Shown here: piece after piece, positions 39,115 through 46,667 of the stretch
How positions within the stretch are numbered: the first letter of the stretch is position 1
Layout: every line of letters starts with the position of its first letter
Assembly: GCA_009493725.1 (NCBI GenBank)
Contig: VOGB01000005.1
Span: forward strand, 372,001 to 436,000
Source: Pseudoramibacter fermentans
Lineage (GTDB): Bacteria; Bacillota; Clostridia; Eubacteriales; Eubacteriaceae
Direction of reading: 5' to 3'
DNA length: 64,000 bases
Made by a program: the position numbers and the translations under genes
Notes under the pieces: generated by a model
The model's database searches: none
Told to the model about the DNA's origin: nothing
The model's input: the letters and a program-made list of their open reading frames with translations, nothing else

Positions 39115-40446
39115 TTATAAATCGCGGCTGACCTCATTGCTCCAGTCGGAGTAATAGCGTTTGCCGCCAATCTTGACGTAGGCGCGCACCTTGCCCTTGA
39201 CGGTGCAGCCCGAATCGTTGACGTAGACCGCCACCGATGTGGTCTGATCGTTCCAGTTCGCCGGCCGCACCGCTTCGGTGTCGTCGTCCTTGGTTTTCGT
39301 GATTTCGACCTCGTAGCCGTCCGCGTTATCCACTGCGTTCCACGAAAAACTGATGCCGTCCATATCCTGAATCTTGGTATCCTGCCAATCCTGTGCCTTC
39401 GGCGCCGGGAGAGCTGAAACGGTGTAAACGCCGTTGAGCACCGTGCCCTTTCGGCCGGACGCGTTGTAGGCCACCACGCGGATCGTTGTCGTGCCCGGCG
39501 GCAGCTCGATCGCCTTGGTGTACAAGGTAGACTTTTTCGTCGGTGCCTTGCCGTCTGTCGTGTAGTACAGCGTATCGGTTTTGCGCCCCGCCTTGACCGT
39601 GAGCTTAAAGCCAATGTCGTAGCTGCCCGGATCTGAGGCGAAGCTCGGCCGGCTGACCAGCAGTGTCTTCTTGAGCTTGAGCATGTCAGCGTCGCCCGTC
39701 GCCTGGGCCGCCTTGTCGATGAGCTTCGAAACGGTCGAATTGCTGCGCCCCTCGCTGATGTAAAGATCGATCAGCTCGCGGTACAGCCGTTTCAAATCAC
39801 GCTTGTCCGACGCCGCTTTGATGCCGTGGTTGACGATTTTTTCGCCGAGCTGGAGCTCGCCGATTTTCTGCGCCGCTTGTCCGCCGGCAATGGCCGTGCG
39901 GCGGTCGATATTTGCGGCGATCGCGACCTGGGTTAACAGGGTTTTCGCGTCGCTGTCCTTGTTCTGGGCCGCCGCGGATTTTGCCCGCAGCGCCTTGCCG
40001 TAATTCGTATCCTCATGGCTCTTGGCCTGAGCGAGATACTTGTCAGCTGTCTCCGTCTGGCCCTTCGCCAGCGCGGCCGCCGCCAGACCTTCGTAGCCCT
40101 CGACGCGCCGGCTGTTCATCTTCACCGCCTCGCGGAAGGACGTCTGGGCCGCCGTGTACGCCTTTTGATCCAGGTTGCGGTTGCCGACGTCGATCGCGGA
40201 TTCGTACTGATGATTCTGAAACAACAGCGCCGCCGCACCGACGCCGCCGGCGATCAAAATCAGCACCACGATCACCAGCGTCACCTTGATTCGGCCTGCG
40301 GCGGGCCGGCGCTTGACCGGCTTTGCGGCCGTCCTCTGCTTTCGGGTCTGCGGCTTTGCTTTAGTTTCAGTTTTGACGGGCTGGCCGCATCGGGAACAAA
40401 ATCGCATCCCCGACTCCAGCGGCGCCCCGCACTTACTGCATTTCAT
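39115..40446 (-). CDS. Zinc-ribbon, membrane-anchored TPR protein with a chitobiase-like C-terminal domain
   Basis: A 443-residue protein of unknown role. It starts with a zinc ribbon (CSKCGAPLE...CSRCGQ), then a basic linker and one membrane helix at about 52-75. A helical TPR-like region (about 80-260) follows, containing YTAAQTSFREAVKM and GLAAAALAKGQTETADKYL. Next comes a beta domain with YYTTDGKAPTKKSTLY, the CHB_HEX_C type seen in carbohydrate-active and envelope proteins, and a fibronectin-III-like module (FSWNAVDNADGYEVEI). Topology places the ribbon in the cytoplasm and the repeats outside. It may link cytoplasmic sensing to the cell surface (inference). Confidence 0.82.
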   Translation of the reverse strand: MKCSKCGAPLESGMRFCSRCGQPVKTETKAKPQTRKQRTAAKPVKRRPAAGRIKVTLVIVVLILIAGGVGAAALLFQNHQYESAIDVGNRNLDQKAYTAAQTSFREAVKMNSRRVEGYEGLAAAALAKGQTETADKYLAQAKSHEDTNYGKALRAKSAAAQNKDSDAKTLLTQVAIAANIDRRTAIAGGQAAQKIGELQLGEKIVNHGIKAASDKRDLKRLYRELIDLYISEGRSNSTVSKLIDKAAQATGDADMLKLKKTLLVSRPSFASDPGSYDIGFKLTVKAGRKTDTLYYTTDGKAPTKKSTLYTKAIELPPGTTTIRVVAYNASGRKGTVLNGVYTVSALPAPKAQDWQDTKIQDMDGISFSWNAVDNADGYEVEITKTKDDDTEAVRPANWNDQTTSVAVYVNDSGCTVKGKVRAYVKIGGKRYYSDWSNEVSRDL

Positions 40447-40495
40447 TTTTCTTTATCTCCATTGCTTTTCTCTTTATTTTAGCATTTTATGTCCT

Positions 40496-41209
40496 TTAGG
40501 GCAACGGCGCGCAGGCGCGGACAAAGGCCTCGAAGACGGCCAGGCTCTTAGGATCCTTCTCGAAGGCGCATTCTGGATGCCACTGTACGCCGAGAAGAAA
40601 AGCCCGGTTCGGATCGCTGACGCTCTCGACCACGCCATCCTCGGACACCGCCTGCACGATCAGGCCCGCCCCCACATCCTTCACCGCCTGATGGTGAATC
40701 GAGTTGACCGCGTAGGTGCCCGCGCCGATGATACCGCTTAAAAAGGTGTCCGGCAGAACCTCGACCGTGTGAATCGGCACGTCGTAGGGCGGGTGCTGAT
40801 GGTGCTCGGTATCTGTCGGGTGTGCCGTCGGCAAATCCTGGTACAGATTGCCGCCGTAGAGCACGTTAAAAAGCTGAATGCCGCGGCAGATGCCGAGGAC
40901 GGGTCTGTCCGCCGCCGCTGCCTCGTTAAACAGTGCCACGCTCATCCGGTCCAGCGGCTCGCAGGTTTCGTCCGCATCGGTCAGGCGCGGTTCGTTGTAA
41001 TAGGACGGCGTCACGTCCTGACCGCCCGGAAAGAGAAAGCCGTCGCAGGTCTTCACAAAATCCTTCAGAATCCCTTCGTCCTCGGTGTAGGGCAGCATCA
41101 TCGGAATGCCCCCAGCCGCAAGGAGGCCGTTCATGTACCCGGGCAGCATCCAATAGCTCTTCCGCTTTAGATCCACCAATGGCAGAATACCGATTTTTGG
41201 TTGCTTCAT
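40496..41209 (-). CDS. Class I glutamine amidotransferase-like (gamma-glutamyl-GABA hydrolase family)
   Basis: Peptidase C26 family hydrolase, commonly acting on gamma-glutamyl amides such as gamma-glutamyl-GABA. The 237-residue protein has the catalytic Cys in LGICRGIQLFNVLYGG near residue 104 and the His-Glu pair in GVQWHPECAF. FLFPGGQDVTPSYY forms the oxyanion region. It is a single gene, with its start well placed after an AT-rich stretch. PuuD-like activity is plausible but not demonstrable; no other polyamine-degradation gene is adjacent. Confidence 0.9.
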   Translation of the reverse strand: MKQPKIGILPLVDLKRKSYWMLPGYMNGLLAAGGIPMMLPYTEDEGILKDFVKTCDGFLFPGGQDVTPSYYNEPRLTDADETCEPLDRMSVALFNEAAAADRPVLGICRGIQLFNVLYGGNLYQDLPTAHPTDTEHHQHPPYDVPIHTVEVLPDTFLSGIIGAGTYAVNSIHHQAVKDVGAGLIVQAVSEDGVVESVSDPNRAFLLGVQWHPECAFEKDPKSLAVFEAFVRACAPLP

Positions 41210-41361
41210 CGTTTAACCTCGTATGCTATAATAAAATTATTCTTATTATAAACAAAAATAAATGAAAAAAACGGCGGTGAATGAAATTCCCCATTATTTA
41301 CCTATTTTTTACTGTAATCCGCTGTAAATTTTATATTTCTCCATTATATTGTTAAATTGAA

Positions 41362-41376
41362 AAATTGTGACAATTT
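41362..41376. promoter_or_regulatory. Palindrome upstream of ppk1
   Basis: AAATTGT-G-ACAATTT is a perfect 7-1-7 palindrome 32 bases before the ppk1 start, in the AT-rich 41210-41408 gap. It could be an operator overlapping the promoter; no clear -35/-10 pair stands out. Confidence 0.4.
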
Positions 41377-41408
41377 AATTCTATTTGAATTTAGAAAGAG
41401 AGTACACT

Positions 41409-43598
41409 ATGCCAAATGAAAATCTAACCGCCACTCCGGCAGCCCAGCCTGTAAGTCCTTACGACTACATGCAGAACCGCGAACTGTCCTGGCTGAATTT
41501 CAACGACCGCGTCTTGAGTGAAGCGCAAGACCCGTCGGTTCCCCTTCTCGAACGCCTCCGCTTCGTCCAGATCTTTGTCTCAAATCTCGACGAATTTTTC
41601 CGCGTCCGTGTCGGCTCACTGATCGATATGGTGCCTGCCGGCGACGCCTACCACGACAGCAAGACCGGCTGGACCGCCGACGAACAGCTCCAGCACATTT
41701 ACCGCGCGGCCAGAACCCTCTGTGCCAAAAAGGATCGAGTCTACTTCCACCTCGAACACAAGCTGCGCCACCAGGACATCTGGCATTTGTCTTACGACGA
41801 ACTGACCGACGACGAACAGGAATACATTGAACAGCATTTCCAGAATCATATCCTGCCGCTGCTCTCGCCGCTGATCATCGACGCCCACCATCCGTTCCCG
41901 CACCTGCAGAACAAAAAAATCGAAATCGGCGTCGTCCTGAAGGATCAGGCGGAACGCAAGGTCTTCGCGATCATCCCAATCCCCGACAGCTTGCCGGACG
42001 TGATCTACCTGCCGTCCCGCCACGCACTGCGCTATATTTCCACCGAAGACGTGGTCTTCGATTACGCGGATATCATCTTCGACACCTACACCATCGTCGA
42101 AAAGGTCAAGATGTCAATCACGCGCAACGCCGACATCCACGCCGACGACGAAGATTTCGAAGTCAACGACGATTTCCGGACCGTGATGCGCGATATGCTC
42201 AAGCGCCGCAAGCGCCTGGCACCCCTCCGCCTGGAATTGTCCAATACCATCAGCGACGAATGCTACGATTTCTTGAAAAAGAAGCTGCGTCTGGCCGACG
42301 CCCAGATTTTCTACGTCAAGTCGCCGATGCGCCTAGGCTACGCCTACCCGATCGCCGACAAGCTCAACGCCGAACAAAAGGCTGACCTGCTCTACGCGCC
42401 GTTCTCGCCGCAGATCCCGTCTTCGGTGAATATGAAACGCAAAATGGAGCCGCAAATCAAGGATCACGACATTCTGCTGTCCTTCCCCTACGATTCGATG
42501 GACCCCTTCGTGAAAATGGTCTCCGAAGCGGCGGACGACCCGACGGTGCGTTCCATCGCCATCACGATTTACAGATTGTCCTCAAAGAGCAAGCTGGTCG
42601 AAGCGATCTGCCGCGCCGCCGAAAACGGCAAGAACGTCACCACCTTGATCGAGCTCCGGGCCCGCTTCGATGAACAGAACAACATCGACTGGTCCGAACG
42701 GCTGGAAAATGCCGGCTGCACCGTCATCTACGGGACGCCGGGCTTCAAGGTCCACTCGAAGATCTGCCTGATCACCCGGGAAAGAAACGGCGAAATCACC
42801 TACCAGACCCAGATCGGCACGGGCAACTACAACGAAAAGACGGCGACCCTCTACACCGATTTGTCGCTGCTGACCGCCAATCAGGACATCGGACTGGACG
42901 CCATGCACTTCTTCCAGAACATGGGGCTCGAAAAACTCAACGCCAAATACAACAAGCTGATCGTCTCGCCGTCTACCCTGAAATCGACGGTGCTGAAGCT
43001 GATGGACGAACAGATCGCCCTCGGCGATGAAGGCGAAATGTTCTTCAAGCTCAATTCCCTGACCGACGTGGACATCATCCACAAGCTCAAAGAAGCCTCC
43101 TGCGCCGGTGTGAAGATCCACATGATCATCCGCGGCATCTGCTGCATCGTGTCGGGCATCCCCGGCGTCACCGAAAACATCAACGTGCGCAGCGTGGTCG
43201 GGCGCTACCTCGAACACTCCCGCATCTACCGCTTCGGCGCCGGCGACAGCCAGAAGATGTACATCGCCTCAGCCGATTTCATGACCCGAAACACCGAACG
43301 CCGTGTCGAAGTCGGCGCGCCGATCCTCGACCCGAAGATCCGCGAAAAAATCAACCACATCGTCGACATCATGCTGCACGACACATCCAAGGCACGCATT
43401 CTCGGGCCGGACAAGCTGTATCACCCGATCACCAACGCCAAGGGCGCGCCGCTGCCGCCGTACAACTGCCAGGAAGCCCAGGCCGAGGAAGCCATCAAAA
43501 ACAGCTTCCGCCCGCAGAAGGACAAAACACCTGGCGCTGCCGACAAGCCCAAGCATCGGGAATCCTTCTTCTCAAGGCTGTTCCGTCACGACAATTAA
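41409..43598 (+). CDS. ppk1: Polyphosphate kinase 1
   Basis: Reversibly makes inorganic polyphosphate from ATP. The 729-residue protein has the N-terminal NRELSWLNFNDRVL motif, a head domain with HHPFPHLQNK, and the catalytic phospholipase-D-like domains. The autophosphorylated His is in GFKVHSKICLI (near residue 455), followed by the GTGNYNEKTA block. The start is the ATG at 41409 with AAAGAGAG upstream; a TTG eight codons earlier is less likely. Transcribed alone, with its own terminator. Confidence 0.97.
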   Translation: MPNENLTATPAAQPVSPYDYMQNRELSWLNFNDRVLSEAQDPSVPLLERLRFVQIFVSNLDEFFRVRVGSLIDMVPAGDAYHDSKTGWTADEQLQHIYRAARTLCAKKDRVYFHLEHKLRHQDIWHLSYDELTDDEQEYIEQHFQNHILPLLSPLIIDAHHPFPHLQNKKIEIGVVLKDQAERKVFAIIPIPDSLPDVIYLPSRHALRYISTEDVVFDYADIIFDTYTIVEKVKMSITRNADIHADDEDFEVNDDFRTVMRDMLKRRKRLAPLRLELSNTISDECYDFLKKKLRLADAQIFYVKSPMRLGYAYPIADKLNAEQKADLLYAPFSPQIPSSVNMKRKMEPQIKDHDILLSFPYDSMDPFVKMVSEAADDPTVRSIAITIYRLSSKSKLVEAICRAAENGKNVTTLIELRARFDEQNNIDWSERLENAGCTVIYGTPGFKVHSKICLITRERNGEITYQTQIGTGNYNEKTATLYTDLSLLTANQDIGLDAMHFFQNMGLEKLNAKYNKLIVSPSTLKSTVLKLMDEQIALGDEGEMFFKLNSLTDVDIIHKLKEASCAGVKIHMIIRGICCIVSGIPGVTENINVRSVVGRYLEHSRIYRFGAGDSQKMYIASADFMTRNTERRVEVGAPILDPKIREKINHIVDIMLHDTSKARILGPDKLYHPITNAKGAPLPPYNCQEAQAEEAIKNSFRPQKDKTPGAADKPKHRESFFSRLFRHDN

Positions 43599-43619
43599 AC
43601 CTGATCCCAGATTCGATTC

Positions 43620-43656
43620 AAAAGGCCGGACGATTTTTAAACCGTCTGGCCTTTTT
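43620..43656 (+). terminator. Terminator of ppk1
   Basis: AAAGGCCGGACG / CGTCTGGCCTTT (one wobble) followed by TTTTTGTTTTT on the plus strand, 22 bases after the ppk1 stop. Confidence 0.9.
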
Positions 43657-43665
43657 GTTTTTACA

Positions 43666-43696
43666 AAAAAATACAGCAGCTTAAAAAAGCTGCTGC
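43666..43696 (-). terminator. Terminator of galU
   Basis: CAGCAGCTT / AAGCTGCTG with a TTTT loop, followed by TATTTTTTT on the minus strand, 18 bases after the galU stop. Confidence 0.88.
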
Positions 43697-43713
43697 AGTT
43701 TTGATTCCCAAAA

Positions 43714-44595
43714 TTATTGATTGTCGATATCGAGTTCCTTTAAATACTTCTTGAACCGATCGCCGACCCCAGGCATGCGCAGCCCGTATTCGACGGTCGC
43801 TTCGAGGAAGCCGAGCTTATCGCCGACATCGTAGCGGCGCCCCGCGAAATCGTAGGCGATCATCTTTTGACGATGGGCCAATTTTCTCAGCGCGTCCGTC
43901 AGCTGAATTTCGCCGCCGGCACCCCGGCCGGTGTGTTCGAGAATTTCAAAAATGTCCGGCGTAATGATATAGCGCCCCAAAATCGCCAAATCGCTCGGCG
44001 CTTCGTCGATGGCCGGCTTTTCGACCAAATCGTCGACGTCAAATTCGTAATCGTTGATGGGCTTTCCGGAGACGATGCCGTACTTGTCGACCTGATCCTT
44101 CGGCACGCGCTGCACCCCGATGACAGACGACTGGTATTTATTGTAGACGTTGATCATCTGCTTGAGCGCCGGGTTTTCCTTGTTGTAGACGATGTCGTCG
44201 CCGAGCACCACTGCGAAAGGTTCATCCCCGACAAATTCCTTGGCGCAGAGCACGGCGTGGCCGAGGCCCTTGGCTTCGCCTTGGCGAATGGTGTAAATAT
44301 TAGCCATATTGGTGATATCTTCCACCATCTGCAGCTCAGCGTTCTTGCCCTTCATTCTCAGGTTGAATTCCAATTCCGGCACGTGGTCAAAATGGTTGAT
44401 GATGATTTCCTTGTTGCGGCCGGTGATGATCAAAATGTCGGTAATGCCCGACGCGACGATTTCTTCGACGATATACTGAATGGTCGGTTTATCGACGATC
44501 GGCAGAATTTCCTTCGGTACCGATTTGGTCACCGGCAAAAACCGCGTGCCCAGACCAGCCGCCGGAATAACCGCCTTTTTAACTTCCTTTGTCAT
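43714..44595 (-). CDS. galU: UTP--glucose-1-phosphate uridylyltransferase
   Basis: Makes UDP-glucose for envelope glycolipid and polysaccharide synthesis. The 293-residue protein has the nucleotide-binding GLGTRFLPVTKSVPKE, VDKPTIQYIVEE, the central VLGDDIVYN, and the DLVEKPAIDEAPSDLAILGRYI segment. The start follows AGGAG. It lies downstream of a nucleotide-sugar-dehydrogenase-like gene but has its own promoter across that gene's 3' end. Confidence 0.97.
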   Translation of the reverse strand: MTKEVKKAVIPAAGLGTRFLPVTKSVPKEILPIVDKPTIQYIVEEIVASGITDILIITGRNKEIIINHFDHVPELEFNLRMKGKNAELQMVEDITNMANIYTIRQGEAKGLGHAVLCAKEFVGDEPFAVVLGDDIVYNKENPALKQMINVYNKYQSSVIGVQRVPKDQVDKYGIVSGKPINDYEFDVDDLVEKPAIDEAPSDLAILGRYIITPDIFEILEHTGRGAGGEIQLTDALRKLAHRQKMIAYDFAGRRYDVGDKLGFLEATVEYGLRMPGVGDRFKKYLKELDIDNQ

Positions 44596-44659
44596 AATGT
44601 TCTCCTATTAATAATCTCGTTCAAATCTTTGGGAAACGCCTCTCGCGTTTCTCCTATTA

Positions 44660-44688
44660 AGTATAACGGCTTTACCGTTAATCTTCAA
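44660..44688 (-). promoter_or_regulatory. galU promoter with palindromic spacer
   Basis: On the minus strand TTGAAG (44688-44683) and TATACT (44665-44660) are spaced 17 bp. The -35 overlaps the 3' end of the upstream gene. The spacer region holds an inverted repeat TAACGG-N5-CCGTTA (44664-44680), well placed for a repressor. Confidence 0.62.
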
Positions 44689-46084
44689 GTTTTTCAAATA
44701 TGCCGACCGGCTTGAGGCCGAGGGCCGCGATCCGATTTCGGTCGAGACGCGCCGTGACGTCGACAATCTGACGCCCCGCCATGCGCTTCGCGAGTGCCGG
44801 CGTCAGGATTCGTCCCATCCCCGGCCACGCACCGAGCACGACGACCAGCTCCGCGCTTCTCGTCGCCTCGGCGCAGCTTCCGCAGAAGGTGAAGGCATCC
44901 CGGGTGCGGAACAGCCGCCACTTGGCCTGATCCATGCCCCAGGGCAGGTAAAGGGCGAAGGGCTTTCCGCCTTCAATGGGCCGATCCTCAAAGGGCGCCG
45001 CCATGGCCTTGAGCAGTTCCACCGCCGGCGTTTCCCTCAGGTCGTCGGTTCCCGGGACGTTGGACAGCCCCAGCACCGCGATTTTTCCGCCATGTGCTGT
45101 GATCTTTTGAACAGGCGGCAGCAGCCACGCCTTCATTTTTTCGAAATGCGCCGTATTGGCGGCCTGAAAGGCGTCGATTAACGACCGTTCCTTCTGTTTT
45201 TCAAAGGCCGATAAATTGTTAAGCTCCTGGCTCAGGCGCCGGCCCCCTGCGCCGGCAGATAAGCCTAAGCCCGCTCTGCGGCGCCCGCTTTCTCCTTTGG
45301 CGAGGATTTCCAAGACCTTCTGCCCCGACGCGCCGCAGTCCGCGGCGACGTCCTGCCAATAGTTGGCCAGCACCTGTTCAAAGGCAGTCCGGGCCGCGTC
45401 CGATACCGCGGCCGCCTCCGCGTCCTCCGGCGTGCAGTAGATTCGGCGGCTGCCGTCCGGATCCATCACGTCGAGCACAGCCTCCATCGGCTGGTACCTG
45501 CCGTCTGCCCCGACGACGATCGGCGCATCCCTGCGCATGGCCTTCAGCATGGTGCCGTCGTCGTAAAGCTCGGGCAGCGCGATGACGTGAACCGCTGCGG
45601 CGTCCTCACGGTCCGCAGCCGCTTCGTCCGCGGCGCGCTGCAGCGCGCGGATGCCCCCCGGCGGCAGCGTCGCCTTGACGGCGAGCACGGTTTCCTCCGG
45701 GCATTGGTAGGCCGCCTGGCGCACCACCGACTCGATCAGCCTGAGGGAAGGGCTGCCGTCTTCTCCAGCCGGCGTCATGCCGCAGAGCGTGATAAACTGG
45801 CAGGTCTTAAAAATCCGCCGCGGCTGACTCAAAATCGTCAGGCCGCCGGAAGCGATCTGTTCCTCGAGGGCCTTGCGCAGCCCTGGCTCTACGCCTGGCA
45901 GTGCCATCTCCTCCTGAACGCCCAAAGCGGCGTCCTCGTCCGGGTCGGTCGCCAGAACGGCGAGCCCCATCTCCGCCTGAACCGCGGCCCAGGCCAATCC
46001 CGTCACGGTCAGGCCGATCACGCCGGCCGTCATACGGTTGTCTTCTTTTATATCGCTGTTTGCGTTCCAATTCGTGTTCATCAT
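44678..46084 (-). CDS. Degenerate UDP-glucose/GDP-mannose dehydrogenase-like protein
   Basis: A 468-residue protein with the three-domain order of nucleotide-sugar dehydrogenases. The N-terminal Rossmann strand is TAGVIGLTVTGLAW, where the usual GxGxxG is damaged. PELYDDGTML stands where PEFLREG is expected. The C-terminal UDP-binding domain is preserved (IAVLGLSNVPGTDDLRETPAVELL). The catalytic box GGSCxPKD reads GGRRLSQE, with Arg in place of the nucleophilic Cys, and the preceding catalytic Lys/Asn helix is also altered. Oxidation of UDP-glucose is therefore unlikely. Located upstream of galU. An internal start at 46033 is possible. Confidence 0.8.
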   Translation of the reverse strand: MMNTNWNANSDIKEDNRMTAGVIGLTVTGLAWAAVQAEMGLAVLATDPDEDAALGVQEEMALPGVEPGLRKALEEQIASGGLTILSQPRRIFKTCQFITLCGMTPAGEDGSPSLRLIESVVRQAAYQCPEETVLAVKATLPPGGIRALQRAADEAAADREDAAAVHVIALPELYDDGTMLKAMRRDAPIVVGADGRYQPMEAVLDVMDPDGSRRIYCTPEDAEAAAVSDAARTAFEQVLANYWQDVAADCGASGQKVLEILAKGESGRRRAGLGLSAGAGGRRLSQELNNLSAFEKQKERSLIDAFQAANTAHFEKMKAWLLPPVQKITAHGGKIAVLGLSNVPGTDDLRETPAVELLKAMAAPFEDRPIEGGKPFALYLPWGMDQAKWRLFRTRDAFTFCGSCAEATRSAELVVVLGAWPGMGRILTPALAKRMAGRQIVDVTARLDRNRIAALGLKPVGIFEKLED

Positions 46085-46090
46085 GATGCT

Positions 46091-46099
46091 ATTATAGCA
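46091..46099 (-). promoter_or_regulatory. Extended -10 element abutting a start codon
   Basis: On the minus strand TGCTATAAT (46099-46091) is an extended -10 box. The first ATG of the dehydrogenase-like gene begins seven bases later, so a transcript would start at or next to the ATG. No good -35 is visible. Confidence 0.45.
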
Positions 46100-46202
46100 A
46101 AGATACGCATTCTCAAAAAATAAAAAACTGTTCCGATTTTTACAATTTTTTGCCAAACCTTCGCGTTATCATAAGGTTATCAAATCAAACAGATCAAGAC
46201 AA

Positions 46203-46239
46203 AGGCGTCGATCACCAATACGGTGACGACGCCTTTTTT
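46203..46239 (+). terminator. Terminator hairpin in the leader of the second PII gene
   Basis: AGGCGTCGATCACC and GGTGACGACGCCT pair with one bulge and are followed by six T, 17 bases before the PII start codon. The lower stem (AGGCG...CGCCT) and the CAAAGGCG approach match the amt leader hairpin. Confidence 0.82.
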
Positions 46240-46256
46240 GATTGATGGAGGCAAAC

Positions 46257-46616
46257 ATGAAATTTTCAAGAGTTGAAATCGTCACAGACAATGCGAAATT
46301 GGAAACCTTGCTGAGTGCAGTCGGACAGTACGGCATCTCCGGTATCACTGTTTATCAGGTTTTGGGATGCGGCGTTCAGTACGGCTCTAAAGAATACGAA
46401 GGGGGTACAAAGGAAACCCCGACACTGCTGCCGAAGCAGGTGGCCATGGTCGTCATGCCGACGGATCAGGTCGACGCCTTTTTAAAATTCGTCAGCGAAG
46501 AATTGTACACCGGCCACATCGGCGACGGCAAAATCTTCGTTTCAGATATCCAGGAAATCATGCGCGTGCGCACCGGCGAAGTCGGCATCGAAGCGCTGGA
46601 ACCTCAGAAGCACTAA
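46257..46616 (+). CDS. Divergent PII-family nitrogen regulatory protein
   Basis: A second PII protein, 119 residues. The nucleotide-binding B-loop TGHIGDGKIFV and C-loop RVRTGEVGIEAL are intact, so ATP/ADP binding is expected. The T-loop is unusual: CGVQYGSKEYEGGTKETPTLLPK replaces the canonical QKGxxxxxRG. Partner recognition probably differs from the amt-linked GlnK. The start at 46257 follows ATGGAGG. It is 51 bases upstream of an APC permease on the same strand, suggesting that it controls that transporter as GlnK controls Amt (inference). Confidence 0.9.
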   Translation: MKFSRVEIVTDNAKLETLLSAVGQYGISGITVYQVLGCGVQYGSKEYEGGTKETPTLLPKQVAMVVMPTDQVDAFLKFVSEELYTGHIGDGKIFVSDIQEIMRVRTGEVGIEALEPQKH

Positions 46617-46667
46617 TCCCACATGTAAAAACTTCAAGCATTGATTACAAAAAGGAAGTGAATTCTA

